DNA from: Methylophilaceae bacterium UBA7525
GTDB lineage: Bacteria > Pseudomonadota > Gammaproteobacteria > Burkholderiales > Methylophilaceae
Length of the DNA: 9,387 nucleotides
Reading direction: 5' to 3'
Assembly: GCA_002479405.1 (NCBI GenBank)
Contig: DLMX01000023.1
Location: 1 to 9,387 of the forward strand
In this document: in pieces, positions 6,164 to 9,387 of the stretch
Layout: the number at the start of each line of letters is the position of its first letter
How positions within the stretch are numbered: the stretch's first letter is position 1
Translations under genes and position numbers: made by a program
Notes under the pieces: model-generated
What the model was told of the DNA's origin: nothing
The model's input: the letters and a program-made list of their open reading frames with translations, nothing else
The model's database searches: none

Positions 6164-6189
6164 GCTGTAGCTGGATAAACCGGTTCAGC

Positions 6190-7368
6190 CTAGCTTGGTA
6201 AGCTGTTCAATGCCTGTGCAAGATCGGCAATCAGGTCGTCTGTGTCTTCCAGGCCGATATACAGGCGTACCAGCGCGCCTCTGTCCGGCCATCCTGGCCG
6301 GATTTTTTGCATCTCGAACGGTAACGCCAGGCTGTGACTGCCGCCCCAGCTGAAGCCGATACGGAACAGTTGCAGTTGGTCGACGAAATGATCGATGGCG
6401 GCCTGTGGAATCTGCGGCTGAAAGACGATGGAAAACAGACTGGCCGCAGCGGAAAAATCACGCCGCCAGATATCGTGACCGGGAGCACCTTCCAGCGCCG
6501 GGTGCAGTACTGCTGCAATCGCAGGCTGCTGTTGCAGCCAGGCGGCAATCTTGCGCGCAGAGTTGTCCTGTGTCTTGTAGCGCAATTTGTAATGCGGCAG
6601 GCTACGCAGCACGATGTTGCAATCTTCCGGGCTGACGCCGGTACCGGATTGCATGTGTGTCTGTGCCAGTCGCTGATGCAGTTGCCGGTCGCGGGTGACG
6701 ATACTGCCCATCAGCACGTCGCTGCCGCCGGATTGATATTTGGTCAGCGCCTGGATCGAGATATCCGCTCCCAGTTCCAGCGGCCGCATGGCGATGCTGG
6801 CGGCCCAGGTGGCATCGACGGCCACCAGCACGCCATGTGCTTGGGCAAGGCGGCTTAGCGCAGGAAGATCGGCCACTTCCATGGAAACCGAACCCGGCGT
6901 CTCAACCCAGAGCAGGCGCGTGGTTGGCGTGAACTGCACGCTGGAGATATCGAGGGGGTCGTAGAAATCCAGCCTGATACCATATTGCAATTGCAAAAAT
7001 CGGGCAAAGTCGATGGCGGGCTCATAGGCGTTTTCCGGCAACAGTACATGATCGCCAGCCTTCAGCAGGCTCAGCATGGTCAGACTGATGAAGGCAAGGC
7101 CGGATGGTAGCAGCAGGCAATGTTCGCCGCTTTCCAGCATGGCAATCTTTCGGGCCAGACGGCGGGTGGTCGGCGTGCCGCTGAGGCCGTAGGCATACTG
7201 GGACTCGTCGCGCCAGTCGCGCTGGCGCAGTGCGGCGACATTGGGAAAAACAATAGTGGAGGCACGCTCGACGGCACTGCTCAGGCTACAAAAATTGCTG
7301 CCGACATCAGGGTCCGGTTGCAGCAGCCTGGTCTGCACTTTGTTTGCCCGGCGCTCTGAATCCGCCAT
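6190..7368 (-). CDS. metC: Cystathionine beta-lyase (PLP enzyme)
   Basis: Encodes 392 residues of the Cys/Met metabolism PLP-dependent family (fold type I). The expected reaction is cleavage of cystathionine to homocysteine, pyruvate and ammonia in methionine synthesis, in the cytoplasm. Visible features are the YAYGLSGTPTT segment (58–68) that contributes to the neighbouring active site, LLPSGLAF (86–93) in the PLP-phosphate loop, WVETPGS (154–160), the cofactor-ring aspartate in AVDATWA (D185), and the PLP lysine K210 in ALTKYQSGGSD. The Arg of the E. coli YGR motif is Leu here, and the usual GHSD after the lysine is GGSD. The length is normal. The start codon lies 2 nt after the stop of the SDR gene and has only a weak ribosome binding site, which suggests translational coupling. 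A gamma-synthase or other lyase activity is less likely but cannot be excluded. Confidence 0.87.
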   Translation of the reverse strand: MADSERRANKVQTRLLQPDPDVGSNFCSLSSAVERASTIVFPNVAALRQRDWRDESQYAYGLSGTPTTRRLARKIAMLESGEHCLLLPSGLAFISLTMLSLLKAGDHVLLPENAYEPAIDFARFLQLQYGIRLDFYDPLDISSVQFTPTTRLLWVETPGSVSMEVADLPALSRLAQAHGVLVAVDATWAASIAMRPLELGADISIQALTKYQSGGSDVLMGSIVTRDRQLHQRLAQTHMQSGTGVSPEDCNIVLRSLPHYKLRYKTQDNSARKIAAWLQQQPAIAAVLHPALEGAPGHDIWRRDFSAAASLFSIVFQPQIPQAAIDHFVDQLQLFRIGFSWGGSHSLALPFEMQKIRPGWPDRGALVRLYIGLEDTDDLIADLAQALNSLPS

Positions 7369-7370
7369 GC

Positions 7371-8138
7371 TCAGAGCCAGTCCCAGTCAAGATGGGCCTT
7401 TTTGGGCGCATTCTTCATGGCCCAGTCCCACATGAATGGCGGGATGAAGCGCATGAACCTGGCGAGCCAGCCCATCTGCCAGGGGACGACGACAAAGCGT
7501 CGTTTGGCTGCAATGGCTTTGGCCATTTTGGCAGCCGCGACATCGGCATCCATCAGGAACGGCATGGAGTAGGTATTGACGTCGGTCATCGGGGTTTTGA
7601 TATAGCCAGGCGCGATGGTTGTGACGTGGATGCCGTTTTTCTGCATCTCCACTCGCAGGCTTTCCAGATAGCTGATGGCAGCCGCCTTGGAGGCGCTGTA
7701 GGCGCCTGCACCGGGCAGGCCGCGGATGCCGGCGATACTGGCAATACCAACCAGTGTGCCTTCTCCGCGCGCTTTCATGCCGGCAATGAACGGCCGAAAG
7801 GTATGCAGCAGGCCCAGCACGTTGATTTCAAATATTGCCTTGAAAGCGGCGTCATCTTCCTTCTGCTCGGTCATTGTGCCGCGGCTGACGCCTGCATTGG
7901 CAATGACGATGTCAGGTACGCCATGACGCTGGATGAAATCTTCCGCTGCTTTGGCCAAGGCAGCAGCATCGCGTACATCAAGGGTATAAGTGGCAACCGG
8001 TGTGTCGAGGCTGGAGGCAAGTTGTTGCAGTAATTCGCTGCGGCGTGCTGCCAGCCCGAGGGTAGCGCCCTGCGCGGCATAGTGTCTGGCAAAAGCCTCG
8101 CCTATGCCGCTGGAGGCGCCGGTGATGAACACTTTCAT
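7371..8138 (-). CDS. Short-chain dehydrogenase/reductase (SDR)
   Basis: Encodes 255 residues of the classical SDR family, a cytoplasmic NAD(P)H-dependent oxidoreductase. The nucleotide-binding motif TGASSGIG is at 6–13. D54 lies in the DVR segment, NAG is at 81–83, and the catalytic tetrad is N106, S134, Y147 and K151 (YSASK). Two arginines after the second strand (R32, R33) favour NADP(H). The C-terminal 40 residues are rich in Trp, Phe and Pro (PWQMGWLARFMRFIPPFMWDW) and may touch the membrane or form the substrate pocket. An in-frame TGA two codons upstream fixes the start region; GGTGA upstream may act as a weak ribosome binding site. The substrate is unknown; sharing a transcript with the cystathionine lyase gene (2-nt gap) does not by itself reveal it. 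Confidence 0.9.
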   Translation of the reverse strand: MKVFITGASSGIGEAFARHYAAQGATLGLAARRSELLQQLASSLDTPVATYTLDVRDAAALAKAAEDFIQRHGVPDIVIANAGVSRGTMTEQKEDDAAFKAIFEINVLGLLHTFRPFIAGMKARGEGTLVGIASIAGIRGLPGAGAYSASKAAAISYLESLRVEMQKNGIHVTTIAPGYIKTPMTDVNTYSMPFLMDADVAAAKMAKAIAAKRRFVVVPWQMGWLARFMRFIPPFMWDWAMKNAPKKAHLDWDWL

Positions 8139-8224
8139 GTTTCATCACCGGTTGAAGTTTTGTTGGATTTTGAAGTGCTCATTGCTTGAGCAGAAGCTGC
8201 ATTTTTTGTTGATGACAGCGCTGA

Positions 8225-8848
8225 TTATTTCTTTTCGGCGCGAGCCTTGGCGATCAGGTAGTCGGCCACATTCAGCACCTGGTGATTGCCGCCAGCCATG
8301 CTGCTTGAGGTGATGTATTTGCCGTCGATGATCAGTGACGGTACACCGGTTGCACCGGAAGCACGGAAGATCTGGGCAGCGCGATTCAGGCTGGTGTTGG
8401 TGGAGAAGGATCTGAAGGCTTCCTCAACCTTGGTCTTGTCCAGTCCGCCTTCCTTTGCCACCCAGTTGATCGCGGCCTTTTCATCGGTCGGGTTCAGGGT
8501 TTTCTGTTTGTGGATGGCGGCGAACAGCTTGTTGTGCAGCTTGTCGAGGACCCCCAGCGTTTCCATTGCATAGTAGGCCTTGGCCATCGGTGCCCAGTCC
8601 GGGCGTGGCAGCCCAGGAACACGCTTGAAAACGACATCTTCAGGCAGCTTGCTGGCCCAAGCATGCAATTGCGGTTCCAGTGTATTGCAGTGGCCGCAGC
8701 CATACCAGAACAATTCGGTGACTTCAACCTTGGCTGAATTCTCGGTCGGGATGTTCTGGGCGGTGGTGTTGTATTCCACGCCGACCATAGGATCCGCCAT
8801 CAGGCTGGTGGAAGCTAGCAACATCAGGGCGGTAAATAGCTTTTTCAT
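8225..8848 (-). CDS. dsbA: Periplasmic thiol:disulfide oxidoreductase DsbA
   Basis: Encodes 207 residues from the ATG at 8848, chosen over an upstream ATG at 8905 because it gives a clean signal peptide and has AAGGA at 8 nt upstream. MKKLFTALMLLASTSLMA is the signal sequence, with likely cleavage after A18. DsbA donates disulfide bonds to secreted proteins in the periplasm. The thioredoxin-fold motif is FWYGCGHCNTLEP with C51 and C54; the dipeptide between the cysteines is Gly-His rather than the Pro-His of E. coli DsbA. The cis-proline loop is GATGVPSLIIDG. An all-helical insertion lies between them, as in the family. It is preceded by a SPOR-protein gene on the same strand and followed by the SDR gene after 86 nt. 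DsbB is not in the window. Confidence 0.93.
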   Translation of the reverse strand: MKKLFTALMLLASTSLMADPMVGVEYNTTAQNIPTENSAKVEVTELFWYGCGHCNTLEPQLHAWASKLPEDVVFKRVPGLPRPDWAPMAKAYYAMETLGVLDKLHNKLFAAIHKQKTLNPTDEKAAINWVAKEGGLDKTKVEEAFRSFSTNTSLNRAAQIFRASGATGVPSLIIDGKYITSSSMAGGNHQVLNVADYLIAKARAEKK

Positions 8849-8921
8849 TATGGGTTTCCTTGTCTTGAACTGGATTGTGGGTTGCTGATTGACTTTAATC
8901 GGCAAGTAAAGTTTTCAACGC

Positions 8922-8943
8922 GTCAGCCGTGCAATGCGCTGAC
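8922..8943. repeat. Inverted repeat between the SPOR gene and dsbA
   Basis: GTCAGC (8922–8927) and GCTGAC (8938–8943) are inverted around a 10-nt spacer. On the minus strand the hairpin follows the SPOR gene stop by 15 nt, but only a loose TTGAAAACTTTA follows it, not a T-run. It may be a weak terminator or 3' stabilising hairpin. Confidence 0.3.
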
Positions 8944-8958
8944 CATCGCAGTGCATGT

Positions 8959-9387
8959 TCAGCGGTTAGGTACATTATTGTCGACCTTGATCAGGTCAGC
9001 GGTAAAGCCGTTCTCCAGCAATTGCGCGCGGGCGCGGTTGATCTGGTTGATGTCGCTGAACGGTCCTACGCGCACGCGGTGCCAAGTGCCTTTTTCCGGA
9101 ATCTCGGCAGTTTGTACGATGGCTTCCATGCCTTGCAATGCCAGTTTGGCCTTCATGTTATCGGCTTCCTGTTCGGTCTGGAAAGCGCCGACCTGCAGGA
9201 AGTAGGTTTCCGAGACCTTGACGGTTTCGGCCTGCTTTTGCTGGATTTCCCGTTCGGTGACCTGGGTTTCGCTACCCGGCAGGATGGTATAGAAATCGAA
9301 TCTTGGTTTTTCTTCAGTTTCTGCCGGTGCATCAGGTACGGCGGCCGGGGTTTCCGCATTGCCATCGGCTTCGATCACGGCGGCTGG
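8959..9387 (-). CDS. SPOR-domain protein, FtsN-like (5' end outside window)
   Basis: The frame is open to the right edge of the window, so this is the C-terminal 142 residues of a longer protein. The visible part begins with an alanine- and proline-rich low-complexity linker, then RFDFYTILPGSE, a motif common in betaproteobacterial SPOR proteins. A charged stretch follows, then a SPOR domain of about 75 residues starting YFLQVGAF and including the repeat-like RVRVGPFSD and NRARAQLLENGF. SPOR domains bind glycan strands stripped of peptides at the division septum; FtsN-like proteins carry a cytoplasmic tail and one membrane helix at the N-terminus, which here would lie outside the window. The apparent GTG at 9378 is not a credible start because the domain linker continues upstream. 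Confidence 0.85.
   Translation of the reverse strand, partial: PAAVIEADGNAETPAAVPDAPAETEEKPRFDFYTILPGSETQVTEREIQQKQAETVKVSETYFLQVGAFQTEQEADNMKAKLALQGMEAIVQTAEIPEKGTWHRVRVGPFSDINQINRARAQLLENGFTADLIKVDNNVPNR

Noticed and set aside
7344..8033. A 229-codon plus-strand frame opposite the SDR gene
   Set aside because: It is antisense to an SDR with all catalytic residues, and its own translation shows no family features.
8176..8192. TGCTCA-TTGCT-TGAGCA hairpin after dsbA as a terminator
   Set aside because: On the minus strand, where it would act, there is no T-run after the 6-bp stem; the T-run is on the other side.
8849..8905. A longer DsbA starting at 8905
   Set aside because: The extra 19 residues would bury the signal peptide, and the ribosome binding site fits the start at 8848.

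Overview
The window is a gene-dense chromosomal segment with GC-rich housekeeping genes. It reads as a betaproteobacterium of the Nitrosomonadales, most likely a methylotroph of the family Methylophilaceae. The reasons are the order accC–prmA–zinc-ribbon/DUF3426 protein, a SPOR protein beside dsbA, and a stand-alone gene for the PQQ precursor peptide PqqA. The family assignment is an inference from gene content and protein style, not from a database search.

Left part (1–2546, + strand): the 3' end of accC (biotin carboxylase) is followed at 19 nt by prmA (ribosomal protein L11 methyltransferase). The start of a membrane-anchored zinc-ribbon/DUF3426 protein overlaps the end of prmA. These look like one transcription unit.

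Middle (2547–5303): a visibly A/T-richer stretch carries pqqA, a 23-residue gene too short for routine ORF calling. A dyad lies just upstream of it, and a perfect 11-bp stem-loop plus a bidirectional terminator lie just downstream. No pqqB–E genes are present. The terminator is shared with a convergent, stand-alone macrodomain gene on the minus strand. The macrodomain gene is divergent from ettA, an ABC-F translation factor. After the ettA stop codon lies an in-frame, mostly synonymous second copy of the last ten codons of ettA, followed by another bidirectional terminator.

Right part (5304–9387, all minus strand, transcribed from high to low coordinates): a SPOR-domain (FtsN-like) protein cut by the window edge, dsbA (periplasmic thiol oxidase with a CGHC active site), an SDR oxidoreductase and a cystathionine beta-lyase separated by 2 nt, and two tandem paralogous small cupins of the Cupin_3/DUF861 type.

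No tRNA, rRNA, CRISPR array, insertion sequence or prophage was recognised. No gene-free gap exceeds about 180 bases. The points most worth following are the orphan pqqA with its structured flanks, the duplicated ettA tail, the solitary macrodomain and the cupin pair.
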